This document shows positions 1 to 6,006 of a DNA stretch of 6,006 nt, one piece after another. Source of the stretch: Lachnospiraceae bacterium UBA1251 (GTDB taxonomy: Bacteria; Bacillota; Clostridia; Lachnospirales; Lachnospiraceae). The stretch lies in contig DBVZ01000060.1 of the NCBI GenBank assembly GCA_002308255.1, positions 3,753 through 9,758 of the forward strand. The letters run 5' to 3'. The stretch's first letter is position 1. Each line of letters begins with the position of its first letter. Position numbers and translations under genes: made by a program. Below the pieces are notes generated by a model, which had not been told where the DNA came from, ran no database searches, and saw only the letters and a list, made by a program, of their open reading frames with translations.

Positions 1-1
1 C

Positions 2-469
2 ATTCTCGACGAGCCGACGGCCGGTCTCGATCCGAGACAGATCACGGAGATCCGCTCGCTCATTCGCAGACTCGGAAAAGACCACGCAGTCCTGCTGAGT
101 TCCCATATCCTGCAGGAGATCAGTGAGACCTGCGATAAGGTCCTGATCCTGTCCGAAGGAAAAAAGGCGGCGGAGGGAAGCCCCGAAACGCTTGCCGGGG
201 AACAGCCGAAAACGACGGTCACGGTCCTCACGGCAGGAGAGGAGGCGGTGATCCGCGCAGCTCTTGCCGGTATCGCCGGCGCGCCGGAACTGCGGATTTC
301 CGCCGAAGGGAGCAGAAAGCGCCTTGTGATCACGAAAAACGGAAACAAAGATCCGGGGGCGGGGATCACGGCAGCGCTTGTCGGAAACGGACTCCCGGTC
401 TATGAGATCACATCGGACAGAAGGTCGCTCGAGGAACTCTTCCTGTCCCTCACGAAGGAGGGCAGGTAA
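2..469 (+). CDS. ABC transporter ATP-binding protein, C-terminal part (GldA-like; 5' end outside window)
   Basis: The frame is open from the left edge to a TAA at 467-469 and gives the last 155 residues of an ABC ATPase. The fragment opens inside Walker B (ILDEPT, fragment residues 1-6), followed by the D-loop GLDP (8-11) and the H-loop histidine in LLSSHIL (His35). Walker A and the ABC signature must lie upstream of the window. From about residue 65 to the end is a C-terminal accessory domain of the kind that follows the nucleotide-binding domain in ABC-2 type exporters; it ends with the common SLEELFLSLT motif. The role is to hydrolyse ATP on the cytoplasmic face and drive the permease encoded next, whose GTG start directly abuts this stop codon. 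An ATG at 248 lies inside the accessory domain and is not the real start. The substrate is unknown; the GldA-like label rests on the permease-GldG neighbour. Confidence 0.93.
   Translation: MLDEPTAGLDPRQITEIRSLIRRLGKDHAVLLSSHILQEISETCDKVLILSEGKKAAEGSPETLAGEQPKTTVTVLTAGEEAVIRAALAGIAGAPELRISAEGSRKRLVITKNGNKDPGAGITAALVGNGLPVYEITSDRRSLEELFLSLTKEGR
455..461 (+). promoter_or_regulatory. Shine-Dalgarno site for the permease-GldG fusion gene
   Basis: AAGGAGG lies 8 bases before the GTG at 470, inside the last codons of the ATPase gene. This near-perfect site supports the GTG as the start, with no gap after the upstream TAA, and suggests that the two proteins are translated in a coupled way. Confidence 0.8.
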
Positions 470-2719
470 GTGACGGCCGTATTCAAAAAAGAACTGCATA
501 CTTACGCGGTATCGATGATCGGGGCGGCAGCGCTCGCGGTCCTGCTCCTTCTGACAGGATTCGTGACCCGTTATATCAACTGCTACAACGGGTACGGGTC
601 ATATGCCTATACCCTCCAGAACCTGGCCTTCTGGTTTTACACGATCGCGATGCCTCTTCTTACGATGAGGACGTTTTCCGAGGAGTACCGGCAGAAGACG
701 GACCTGCTTCTCCTCACGGCGCCGGTCCGTACCCGGAGCATCGTTTACGGGAAATACGCGGCTCTTCTTGTCATGCTTCTCATTCCCGCCGCATTCATGA
801 AGATCTATGCCTCCGTGCTCGGAAAGTACGGGGCGATGCCGGAAGCGGCGGACAATACCGCCCTGTTCCTGTTCCTGCTGATGGGCGCCGCCTATTTCGC
901 GGTCGGGATGCTGATCTCCTCGGTCACGGAGAACCAGATCATTTCCGCTGTCCTTTGCGTTCTGTTCGTGCTTGTCACGCAGCTGATCAGCAATGTCCGC
1001 GCCGTGATCAGCGCGGGACGGGGCAGCGCTCTCATTTTCGTGCTGGTCCTTGTGTGCGCGGCAGCCCTGCTTTTGTACATTGTCACGAAGCGTCTTTATC
1101 TGAGCGCGGTCGTCGGCATTTCCCTGCTGATCGCTGTCATTCTGGTCTTCCTTCTGCACGGGAGCTGGTTTGACGGGCGGATCTCGTCCGTGATCGGGAT
1201 CCTTGATTTCCGGAGCGCCTTTTTTACCGGCGTGATGGGAACGCTTGATCTTCGCGCCGTCCTGTATTTTCTGTCTGTGACCGCCGCGGGGACGGAGCTT
1301 ACCGTCTATTCCGTGTCCCGCAGGAGCCGTCCGGCCTCCGGAGCGGAGGCACTGCTCGTTCCCGTGATGCTTCTCAATCTTCTTCTTCTGAACCTGATCG
1401 CCGGAAAACTCCCTTCCACGCTGACCGTGAGGGACATGACGGCGCAGAAGCTCTATACCGTCACGGAAGCCACCGAAGAGGCGGCACGGGCGCTGGAAGA
1501 AGATGTGACGTTCTATTTTCTTACGGCTTACGGAGAAGAGGACCGGGATCTCACGGCTCTCCTGGATACTTATGAGGGGCTTTCGGACCGGATCTCCGTA
1601 AAGAAAGTCGATCTGGCCGCCTCCCCGCGCTTTACGGAGGCATACGGAGAGGCCTCGCTGCCTTACAACAGCGTGATCGCCGAATCGCGGCAGAAGTTCA
1701 AGATCATTCGTTATGAAGCCTTTTACCCGTCGGACGGGGATAATGCCTACGTCTCTTCCTTTGACGGGGAGGGACAGCTCACAAGCGCTCTGGAATACGT
1801 GACCGACCCGCGGCAGGTGACGCTGTACTGCACAAAAGGACACGGGGAACCGGCGTTTGATACGGCAATGACGGACACTGTCTTAAAAATGAACATCCTG
1901 ACGAAAGAGATCAATCTTCTTGCGCAGGATATTCCGGAAAACTGCAGCGCACTGGCGGTCTTTGCCCCCAGCTCCGATTTTTCGGAAGAAGAGGCGGCAA
2001 AGATCCGCGGTTATCTCGAGGCGGGGGGATCCGTTCTGTATGTCGGACTTTTCTCCCCGGAGGGCAGGCCGGTGCTGGACGGGCTGCTCGCTTCTTACGG
2101 GATCCGTACCGTGCCGGGATATGTCATGGAGCGCAGTGAGGGAATGTATGTGCAGCTCCCATACATCCTTCTTCCGGTCATCGCCGAGTCGAAAGGGATC
2201 ACGGAAGGATTCCCTCAGGAAAATGTCCTCTGCCCGTTTGCGCAGGGACTCCGGATCGATGAGGCGGAAAATGTCTCCGCCGTGCCGCTTCTGTTTTCTT
2301 CGGACAGATCCTATGCGGCAGCGGATCTTTCCGATGACGGGAACGGCTCCCCGGAAGGGGCGGAAGAAGGCCCGTTCGCCCTTGCGCTGACCGCGAAGAC
2401 CGGGGGATCCGGCAGCGGGAAGGAAGGGACGCTGGTTTGCTTCACGACGCCCTGTATCTTCAGCCGTTCGGTCCTGAGCCAGTTCCTCCGCACCGACATG
2501 CCGCTGCCTTCCGGGAACGCACAGCTGTTCGCGAGAAGCATCGCGTATGTCACGGAGACGGACGCGCAGAAGGCGATCCCCGCAAAATCCATGACGCCGC
2601 CGCAGCTGCTGCTTCCGCAGGGGGTCTCCGTGCGGTTCGGCATCATTTCCATGGCGGTCATTCCGCTGCTGGTACTGTCCGTGGGCATGATCATATGGCT
2701 TCGCAGAAGAAAACGCTGA
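470..2719 (+). CDS. ABC-2 type permease fused to GldG-like auxiliary domain (GldF-GldG fusion)
   Basis: This 749-residue membrane protein combines two parts that are separate genes (gldF, gldG) in Bacteroidota. Residues 1 to about 285 form an ABC-2 permease with about eight hydrophobic segments (first near 13-33, others near 132-150, 158-178, 186-205 and 210-230). It ends with a segment around GTLDLRAVLYFLSVTA that is typical of GldF-like permeases. A further membrane segment near 290-311 anchors the GldG-like (ABC_transp_aux) region. That region shows the family hallmarks RDMTAQKLYTVTEAT (near 320-334), the KGHGE motif (456-460), and a stretch around SEEEAAKIRGYLEAGG. A last membrane helix (about 723-744) precedes a basic tail, RRRKR, so the large GldG domain is probably extracytoplasmic between two helices. 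It should form the membrane part of the transporter with the upstream ATPase. Glycine- and acid-rich inserts (DDGNGSPEGAEEG, TGGSGSGKEG) look like surface loops. The substrate is unknown and a gliding role should not be assumed. The GTG start is chosen from the AAGGAGG site and the zero spacing. Confidence 0.92.
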   Translation: MTAVFKKELHTYAVSMIGAAALAVLLLLTGFVTRYINCYNGYGSYAYTLQNLAFWFYTIAMPLLTMRTFSEEYRQKTDLLLLTAPVRTRSIVYGKYAALLVMLLIPAAFMKIYASVLGKYGAMPEAADNTALFLFLLMGAAYFAVGMLISSVTENQIISAVLCVLFVLVTQLISNVRAVISAGRGSALIFVLVLVCAAALLLYIVTKRLYLSAVVGISLLIAVILVFLLHGSWFDGRISSVIGILDFRSAFFTGVMGTLDLRAVLYFLSVTAAGTELTVYSVSRRSRPASGAEALLVPVMLLNLLLLNLIAGKLPSTLTVRDMTAQKLYTVTEATEEAARALEEDVTFYFLTAYGEEDRDLTALLDTYEGLSDRISVKKVDLAASPRFTEAYGEASLPYNSVIAESRQKFKIIRYEAFYPSDGDNAYVSSFDGEGQLTSALEYVTDPRQVTLYCTKGHGEPAFDTAMTDTVLKMNILTKEINLLAQDIPENCSALAVFAPSSDFSEEEAAKIRGYLEAGGSVLYVGLFSPEGRPVLDGLLASYGIRTVPGYVMERSEGMYVQLPYILLPVIAESKGITEGFPQENVLCPFAQGLRIDEAENVSAVPLLFSSDRSYAAADLSDDGNGSPEGAEEGPFALALTAKTGGSGSGKEGTLVCFTTPCIFSRSVLSQFLRTDMPLPSGNAQLFARSIAYVTETDAQKAIPAKSMTPPQLLLPQGVSVRFGIISMAVIPLLVLSVGMIIWLRRRKR

Positions 2720-2728
2720 GAGAGGAAG

Positions 2729-3382
2729 ATGAAAGAGACATTCCGCCCGGAGCAGGTTCCGGAAGAAATAGTAAATGCGGCGGCTGAGAACAGAAGCACA
2801 AAAAGGCAGAAGGTGCTTCTTCTTGCCGCATGCCTTTTTCTTCTGCTTCAGACCGCGGTCTACGCGGCGCTCCTCATCCGTGACGGGAGGCAGGACCGTG
2901 CGGAGACGAAAGAACTGCTGATCCCGCAGACCGCGGACGAGATCACGGGGATCACGTTCCGCGCGCAGGACCGTACGGTGCTGTCGTTCGCTCTCAAAGA
3001 CGGACAGTGGAGCCTCGATGAAGCGCGGTGTGATTTCAGCGGAGCCCTGCCCGGCACCCTGCCGGATGACTGGGAGACGGCAAAGGAGAACATCTCCCAG
3101 GGTGCTGTCAGGGTCCTGGCAAGCGGGGTCACGGGCATCGCCGTGAGAGGGGTGATCGAAGATCCGGAGGATCTGTCGCAGTACGGCCTTGCCGAGCCGT
3201 TTACGGAAGCGGAGATCCGGATGAAGGACGGTTCCGCGGTGCGGCTTGCGGTCAGCGATACCGCGCAGAGCGCAAGCGCCGTGTATGCGGTCCTTGACGG
3301 GGACGTCTCGAAAGTGTATATCTGCGTGCCTTCTTTAAAGAGCGCCTTTGAAAAGGAATTCCGGGATTTTACGGCGTCCTGA
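2729..3382 (+). CDS. Short membrane-anchored DUF4340 domain protein
   Basis: This 217-residue protein has a charged cytoplasmic N-terminus (1-28), one hydrophobic helix (about 29-51) and an extracytoplasmic domain. The domain carries the DUF4340 signature: a strand like ITGITFRAQDRTVLSFALKDGQWSLDE (spanning about 72-98), then DPEDLSQYGLAEP (145-157), then a strand ending SKVYICVPSLKSAFEKEF. DUF4340 genes commonly sit beside permease-GldG fusions and their ATPase in Bacillota, and the 9-base gap to the permease fits one operon. The biochemical role of the family is not established; an accessory or substrate-contacting subunit of the transporter is inference. It is shorter than many DUF4340 proteins and appears to hold a single copy of the strand-YGL-strand unit. 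The frame is intact, so this is probably a natural short form. The ATG at 2729 is preceded by AGAGGA (2721-2726) at unusually close spacing, but no better in-frame start is visible. Confidence 0.85.
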   Translation: MKETFRPEQVPEEIVNAAAENRSTKRQKVLLLAACLFLLLQTAVYAALLIRDGRQDRAETKELLIPQTADEITGITFRAQDRTVLSFALKDGQWSLDEARCDFSGALPGTLPDDWETAKENISQGAVRVLASGVTGIAVRGVIEDPEDLSQYGLAEPFTEAEIRMKDGSAVRLAVSDTAQSASAVYAVLDGDVSKVYICVPSLKSAFEKEFRDFTAS

Positions 3383-3386
3383 ATCC

Positions 3387-3415
3387 TTGACAAACAGAGG
3401 GTTTCCGCATAGACT
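3387..3415 (+). promoter_or_regulatory. Sigma-A type promoter for the cysS operon
   Basis: TTGACA (3387-3392, a perfect -35 box) is followed by a 17-base spacer and TAGACT (3410-3415, 4 of 6 matches to the -10 consensus, including the key TA at the start and the final T). Transcription would start near 3421-3423, giving a leader of about 75 bases before cysS. The promoter begins only 4 bases after the DUF4340 stop codon. It separates the transporter module from the cysteine/translation operon. Read by eye; start site not measured. Confidence 0.7.
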
Positions 3416-3420
3416 GAAAT

Positions 3421-3438
3421 GGATTCCCGAAAGAATCT
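3421..3438 (+). other. Small inverted repeat in cysS leader (hairpin 1)
   Basis: GATTC (3422-3426) and GAATC (3433-3437) pair around a 6-base loop, with a possible outer G-U pair. In RNA this is a weak 5-6 bp hairpin at the very 5' end of the predicted cysS transcript. It could be a stabilising 5' stem or chance. Confidence 0.35.
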
Positions 3439-3440
3439 CC

Positions 3441-3467
3441 GTGCCCCAAGAAAACGAAAATGGGCAC
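3441..3467 (+). other. GC-rich inverted repeat in cysS leader (hairpin 2)
   Basis: GTGCCC (3441-3446) is exactly complementary to GGGCAC (3462-3467) across a 15-base A-rich loop. No T-run follows (the next bases are CGGTTCCAATAG), so this is not a standard rho-independent terminator. It lies 16 bases before the cysS Shine-Dalgarno site and could be a leader element, a remnant, or chance. Confidence 0.4.
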
Positions 3468-3483
3468 CGGTTCCAATAGAAGC

Positions 3484-3489
3484 AGAGGA
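3484..3489 (+). promoter_or_regulatory. Shine-Dalgarno site for cysS
   Basis: AGAGGA ends 7 bases before the ATG at 3497. This supports the annotated cysS start, which also gives the expected family N-terminus (MKIFNTLSR). Confidence 0.65.
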
Positions 3490-3496
3490 TGAATAA

Positions 3497-4903
3497 ATGA
3501 AGATCTTTAATACTTTATCGAGAAGAAAAGAAGAGTTCGTACCGATCGAGGAAGGCCGCGTCAGAATGTATGTGTGCGGGCCTACCGTCTACAACCTGAT
3601 CCATATCGGCAATGCCCGGCCCATGATCGTGTTCGACACGTTCCGCCGGTACCTCGAGCACAAAGGATACAAGGTCGATTACGTCTCCAATTTTACCGAC
3701 GTCGATGACAAGATCATCGCGAAGGCGATCGAGGAGGGCGTGACGAGCGAAGAGATCTCGAAGCGCTATATCGAGGAGTGCAAAAAAGACATGGAGGGCA
3801 TGAATGTGCTGCCCGCGACGGTACACCCGCTCGCGACGCAGGAGATCGACGGCATGATCGCCATGATCCGGAAGCTGATCGACGAGGGATATGCCTACGA
3901 TGTCAACGGAACGGTCTATTTCCGGACCAGGAAATTCAGGGAATACGGGAAGCTCTCCTGGAAAAATCTCGACGACCTGCGTTCCGGCTTCCGCGAGATC
4001 AAGGTCACCGGAGAAGAGCAGAAGGAAGATCCGCTCGATTTCGTTCTCTGGAAACCGAGAAAAGAGGGAGAACCCGCCTGGGCGTCGCCCTGGAGCGACG
4101 GGCGTCCCGGCTGGCATATCGAGTGCTCGGTGATGGCGAAGCATTATCTCGGGGATACGATCGACATCCACGCGGGCGGCGAGGATCTGATCTTCCCGCA
4201 TCATGAAAATGAGATCGCGCAGTCCGAGTGCGCGAACGGCGTGCCGTTTGCCCGTTACTGGATGCACAACGCGTTCCTGACCATCGATAAAGTGAAAATG
4301 TCGAAGTCCCTCGGCAACTTCTTTACGGTACGGGACATTTCGGAGAAATATGACCTGCAGGTGCTCCGGCTCTTCATGCTGTCGGCACACTACCGCAGCC
4401 CGCTCAATTTCAGCGCGGAACTCATGGAGTCCTCAAAGAGCGCTCTCGAGAGGATCCGCAACGCGGCGGAGCGGCTGAGAGACTTCGCGGCGGCGGCAAA
4501 AGATGCGGCTCCTTCGGAAGAAGAGAAAGCCATGGCTGCCGAGGCGGAGGCTTTTGTCCGGAAATTCGACGAGAAGATGGACGATGACTGCAATACGGCA
4601 GACGCTCTGTCGGTCGTGTTCGAGCTGGTCAAATACGCGAACCAGCATGTGAATGCGGACTGCTCGGCGGAGACCGTCAGGATCTTTGCGGATACGCTGA
4701 AGCAGCTCTGCGGTATCCTCGGGATCATCACGGAAAAGAAGGAAGAGATGCTGGATGAGGAGATCGAACAGCTGATCGAAGAGAGACAGGCAGCCCGCAA
4801 AGCGAAGAATTTTGCCCGCGCCGACGAGATCCGCGATGAGCTGGCGGCAAAGGGCATTCTTCTGAAAGATACGCGGGAAGGCGTCAAATGGACAAGAGCG
4901 TGA
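3497..4903 (+). CDS. cysS: Cysteinyl-tRNA synthetase
   Basis: This is a full-length class I aminoacyl-tRNA synthetase of 468 residues, the usual length for bacterial CysRS. In the cytoplasm it uses ATP to charge tRNA-Cys with cysteine. The HIGH motif is present as HIGN (36-39) in [16 protein letters not shown], and the KMSKS loop is intact at 267-271. The zinc site that selects cysteine is complete: Cys27, Cys210 (HIECSVM), His235 and Glu239 (PHHENE). [13 protein letters not shown] is a family hallmark. The C-terminal helical anticodon-binding part (about 310-468) ends with [20 protein letters not shown], which is typical of CysRS. It is the first gene of an apparent operon with mrnC and the serine acetyltransferase, read from the promoter at 3387-3415. 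No T-box is visible, although several Bacillota control tRNA synthetase or cysteine genes that way. The frame is intact and nothing suggests recent transfer. Confidence 0.98.
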   Translation: MKIFNTLSRRKEEFVPIEEGRVRMYVCGPTVYNLIHIGNARPMIVFDTFRRYLEHKGYKVDYVSNFTDVDDKIIAKAIEEGVTSEEISKRYIEECKKDMEGMNVLPATVHPLATQEIDGMIAMIRKLIDEGYAYDVNGTVYFRTRKFREYGKLSWKNLDDLRSGFREIKVTGEEQKEDPLDFVLWKPRKEGEPAWASPWSDGRPGWHIECSVMAKHYLGDTIDIHAGGEDLIFPHHENEIAQSECANGVPFARYWMHNAFLTIDKVKMSKSLGNFFTVRDISEKYDLQVLRLFMLSAHYRSPLNFSAELMESSKSALERIRNAAERLRDFAAAAKDAAPSEEEKAMAAEAEAFVRKFDEKMDDDCNTADALSVVFELVKYANQHVNADCSAETVRIFADTLKQLCGILGIITEKKEEMLDEEIEQLIEERQAARKAKNFARADEIRDELAAKGILLKDTREGVKWTRA

Positions 4904-5427
4904 CGGGATTATTTCCCGAAGCACAGGAAATCGGGGAGGACGGAAAAACGGTGCCGGAGACGATCCTGAAGGCGGCTGCGGAGGCATTTTCCCTTCCGGA
5001 ACTTGACCCCGGGAGCTGTTCGCCCCTGACGCTTGCCTATATCGGGGACGCCGTTTTCGAACTGGCGGTCAGGACCGTTGTCGTGCGGGAAATGAACGGA
5101 AGGCTGAAGGATATGAACCGGAAGGCCATCGGCGCGGTCTCCGCGAGAGCGCAGTCCGAGATGGTGGCCATGATGGAACCGCTGCTGACGGAGGAGGAAC
5201 AGGCTGTTTACCGGCGGGGACGGAACGCCAATTCCCCGACCATGGCAAAGCACGCCTCGGTGCTGGAGTACCGGAGGGCGACCGGTCTCGAAGCACTGAT
5301 GGGATATCTGTATCTCAAAGGAGAGAACGGGCGGATCGCCGAACTGATCCGCGCGGGCTGGCCGGAAACAGCGGAGAAAGCAGGAAAGAAAGATGAACCA
5401 GAAAAAGGAACCGGGAGCGCTGATTGA
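4888..5427 (+). CDS. mrnC: Mini-ribonuclease III (23S rRNA maturation)
   Basis: This is a small RNase III-family protein with the catalytic domain only and no double-stranded RNA-binding domain. In Bacillus subtilis, Mini-III trims the ends of 23S rRNA precursor helices; the cysS neighbourhood is typical. Motifs seen: [18 protein letters not shown] with catalytic Asp54; [14 protein letters not shown] (77-90); [16 protein letters not shown] (109-124); and [19 protein letters not shown] with Glu135, matching the second metal-binding acid of RNase III. The ATG at 4888 overlaps the end of cysS by 16 bases and has a moderate GGGAAGG upstream (4875-4881). This gives 179 residues, longer than the roughly 130-145 usual for the family. 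A GTG at 4951 with GGGGAGGA 10 bases upstream would give 158 residues and a more typical N-terminus ([15 protein letters not shown]). The C-terminal 20 or so residues are a charged, low-complexity tail running over the start of the next gene. Function is secure; the start is not. Confidence 0.94.
   Translation: MDKSVTGLFPEAQEIGEDGKTVPETILKAAAEAFSLPELDPGSCSPLTLAYIGDAVFELAVRTVVVREMNGRLKDMNRKAIGAVSARAQSEMVAMMEPLLTEEEQAVYRRGRNANSPTMAKHASVLEYRRATGLEALMGYLYLKGENGRIAELIRAGWPETAEKAGKKDEPEKGTGSAD
4933..4953 (+). promoter_or_regulatory. Alternative Shine-Dalgarno and GTG start inside mrnC
   Basis: GGGGAGGA (4933-4940) precedes an in-frame GTG at 4951 by 10 bases. Starting here removes 21 residues that have no recognisable family motif and makes Mini-III closer to normal length. 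It would also leave a 47-base gap after cysS in place of the 16-base overlap. Confidence 0.4.
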
Positions 5428-6006
5428 CGCGATCCTTGACAGCTACGAGGCGTATCCTGTTACGACACGCCTGCAGGGAAAGAGTATCCTGAACCGCAGC
5501 ATCATCATAGAAGTTCTGGAAAAACTCCGTCAGATACTGTTCCCCGGATATTATGACCAGGGCAAGATCCGCCCGGAATATGTCCGCTATATCGTCGGCG
5601 AGCACATCGAGTTCGTGCAGTATCACCTGTCCAAGCAGGCGGCGATCGCCCTCGGGTCACAGGAAAACGATCCGGAGGAAGGAACGGCTGGGCTCATGGC
5701 GAAGGCGGAAGCCATTGTGGATGATTTTCTGGCGCAGATCCCCCGCCTCCGGGAATATCTCGCTTCGGATGTCGAGGCGGCGCTGAACGGCGATCCGGCG
5801 GCTTACAGCATGGAAGAGATCATCCTGAGCTATCCGGGACTGTCTGCGATCACGACCTACCGCATTGCGCATGAACTGTGGATCCGCCATATCCCGCTGA
5901 TCCCCAGGATCATGTCCGAGTACGCGCACAGCATGACGGGCGTGGATATCCATCCCGGTGCGACGATCGGGAAGAGCTTCTTTATCGATCACGCGACAGG
6001 CATCGT
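5393..6006 (+). CDS. epsC: Serine O-acetyltransferase, EpsC/CysE type (3' end outside window)
   Basis: An ATG at 5393 opens a frame that runs off the right edge after 204 codons. The protein transfers acetyl from acetyl-CoA to L-serine, giving O-acetylserine, the first committed step of cysteine synthesis, in the cytoplasm. The N-terminal helical domain (about 1-170) contains [19 protein letters not shown], a stretch typical of the longer EpsC-type enzymes. The left-handed beta-helix hexapeptide domain begins at [24 protein letters not shown]. Asp185 (in DIHP) and His200 (in IDHATG) match the catalytic Asp-His pair of CysE. The rest of the beta-helix and the C-terminal tail that binds cysteine for feedback control are not in the window. 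The start overlaps mrnC by 35 bases and has AGGA (5382-5385) 7 bases upstream; the next in-frame Met is residue 102, far too late. Position after mrnC, in one operon with cysS, ties cysteine supply to tRNA-Cys charging. The symbol could equally be cysE. Confidence 0.94.
   Translation, partial: [204 protein letters not shown]

Larger units (their letters stand above)
3419..3496 (+). other. Possible 25-codon upstream reading frame before cysS (weak)
   Basis: An ATG at 3419 opens 25 codons ending in a TAA at 3494-3496, so the stop directly touches the cysS ATG (TAAATG), in the same frame as cysS. The predicted peptide starts MDSRKNLRAPRKRKW and has an acidic end. No Shine-Dalgarno site precedes it, it holds no cysteine codons, and the predicted transcription start falls at or just after its ATG. 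It is therefore more likely chance than a leader peptide, unless it is translated leaderless or from read-through transcripts. Confidence 0.12.

Noticed and set aside
248..469. Separate small gene starting at ATG 248
   Set aside because: The frame is open without a stop back to the left edge and carries ABC ATPase motifs, so this ATG is an internal Met codon of the ATPase.
599..1843. Long open frame of 414 codons on the - strand inside the permease gene
   Set aside because: It lies fully opposite a strong, motif-bearing membrane protein gene. Its translation is rich in Arg, His, Gln and Gly with no recognisable domain, as expected when a GC-rich gene is read antisense.
470..2719. Gliding motility role for the GldF-GldG-like protein
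   Set aside because: Homology to Gld components does not carry the phenotype outside Bacteroidota, and no other gliding genes are present in the window.
2311..2799. 162-codon - strand frame crossing the permease/DUF4340 junction
   Set aside because: It overlaps two well-supported + strand genes and shows no domain. The Ser/Pro-rich translation looks like a shadow frame.
3441..3467. Hairpin 2 as a rho-independent terminator for the transporter operon
   Set aside because: The stem has only 6 perfect pairs with a 15-base loop, and no T-run follows. It also lies downstream of the predicted cysS promoter.
3383..3496. T-box or cysteine-responsive riboswitch before cysS
   Set aside because: The predicted leader is only about 75 bases, with no T-box consensus and no terminator/antiterminator pair.
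3515..4390. 291-codon open frame on the - strand inside cysS
   Set aside because: It is antisense to the conserved catalytic region of cysS, with no motif or sensible start context of its own. It is a by-product of codon bias.

Overview
The window looks like chromosome from a GC-rich member of the Bacillota, probably Clostridia (Lachnospiraceae or a related family). The evidence is the strong Shine-Dalgarno sites, a sigma-A type promoter, a Mini-III ribonuclease next to cysS, an EpsC-type serine acetyltransferase, and an ABC-2 permease fused to a GldG-like domain. The family assignment is inference. GC content is roughly 55-60% by eye. All genes are on the + strand and packed tightly. There are no tRNA or rRNA genes, CRISPR arrays or mobile elements that I can recognise.

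Region 1 (1-3382) is an ABC export-type module. It holds the C-terminal half of an ABC ATPase (cut by the left edge), a 749-residue permease fused to a GldG-like domain (GTG start directly after the ATPase stop codon), and a short membrane-anchored DUF4340 protein. Gaps of 0 and 9 bases suggest one transcript. Related modules are called 'gliding motility' transporters because of GldA/GldF/GldG of Bacteroidota. In a Clostridia-like host that name says nothing about function, and the substrate is unknown.

Region 2 (3383-3496) is the only real intergenic gap, 114 bases long. It has a convincing sigma-A promoter (TTGACA, 17 bases, TAGACT) starting 4 bases after the DUF4340 stop codon. It also has two small inverted repeats and a 25-codon reading frame that ends on the base before the cysS start. 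I see no rho-independent terminator for the upstream module, and no room for a T-box leader.

Region 3 (3497-6006) is a cysteine/translation operon: cysS (cysteinyl-tRNA synthetase), mrnC (Mini-III RNase, 23S rRNA maturation) overlapping cysS by 16 bases, and a serine O-acetyltransferase (epsC/cysE type) overlapping mrnC by 35 bases and cut by the right edge. It joins the first step of cysteine synthesis to the charging of tRNA-Cys. In Bacillus subtilis the order is cysE-cysS-mrnC-rlmB. Here the acetyltransferase gene lies after mrnC.

I found no strong evidence of a wholly undescribed system. The points most worth a second look are the permease-GldG/short DUF4340 module, the cysS leader, and the overlapping gene order of the cysteine operon.
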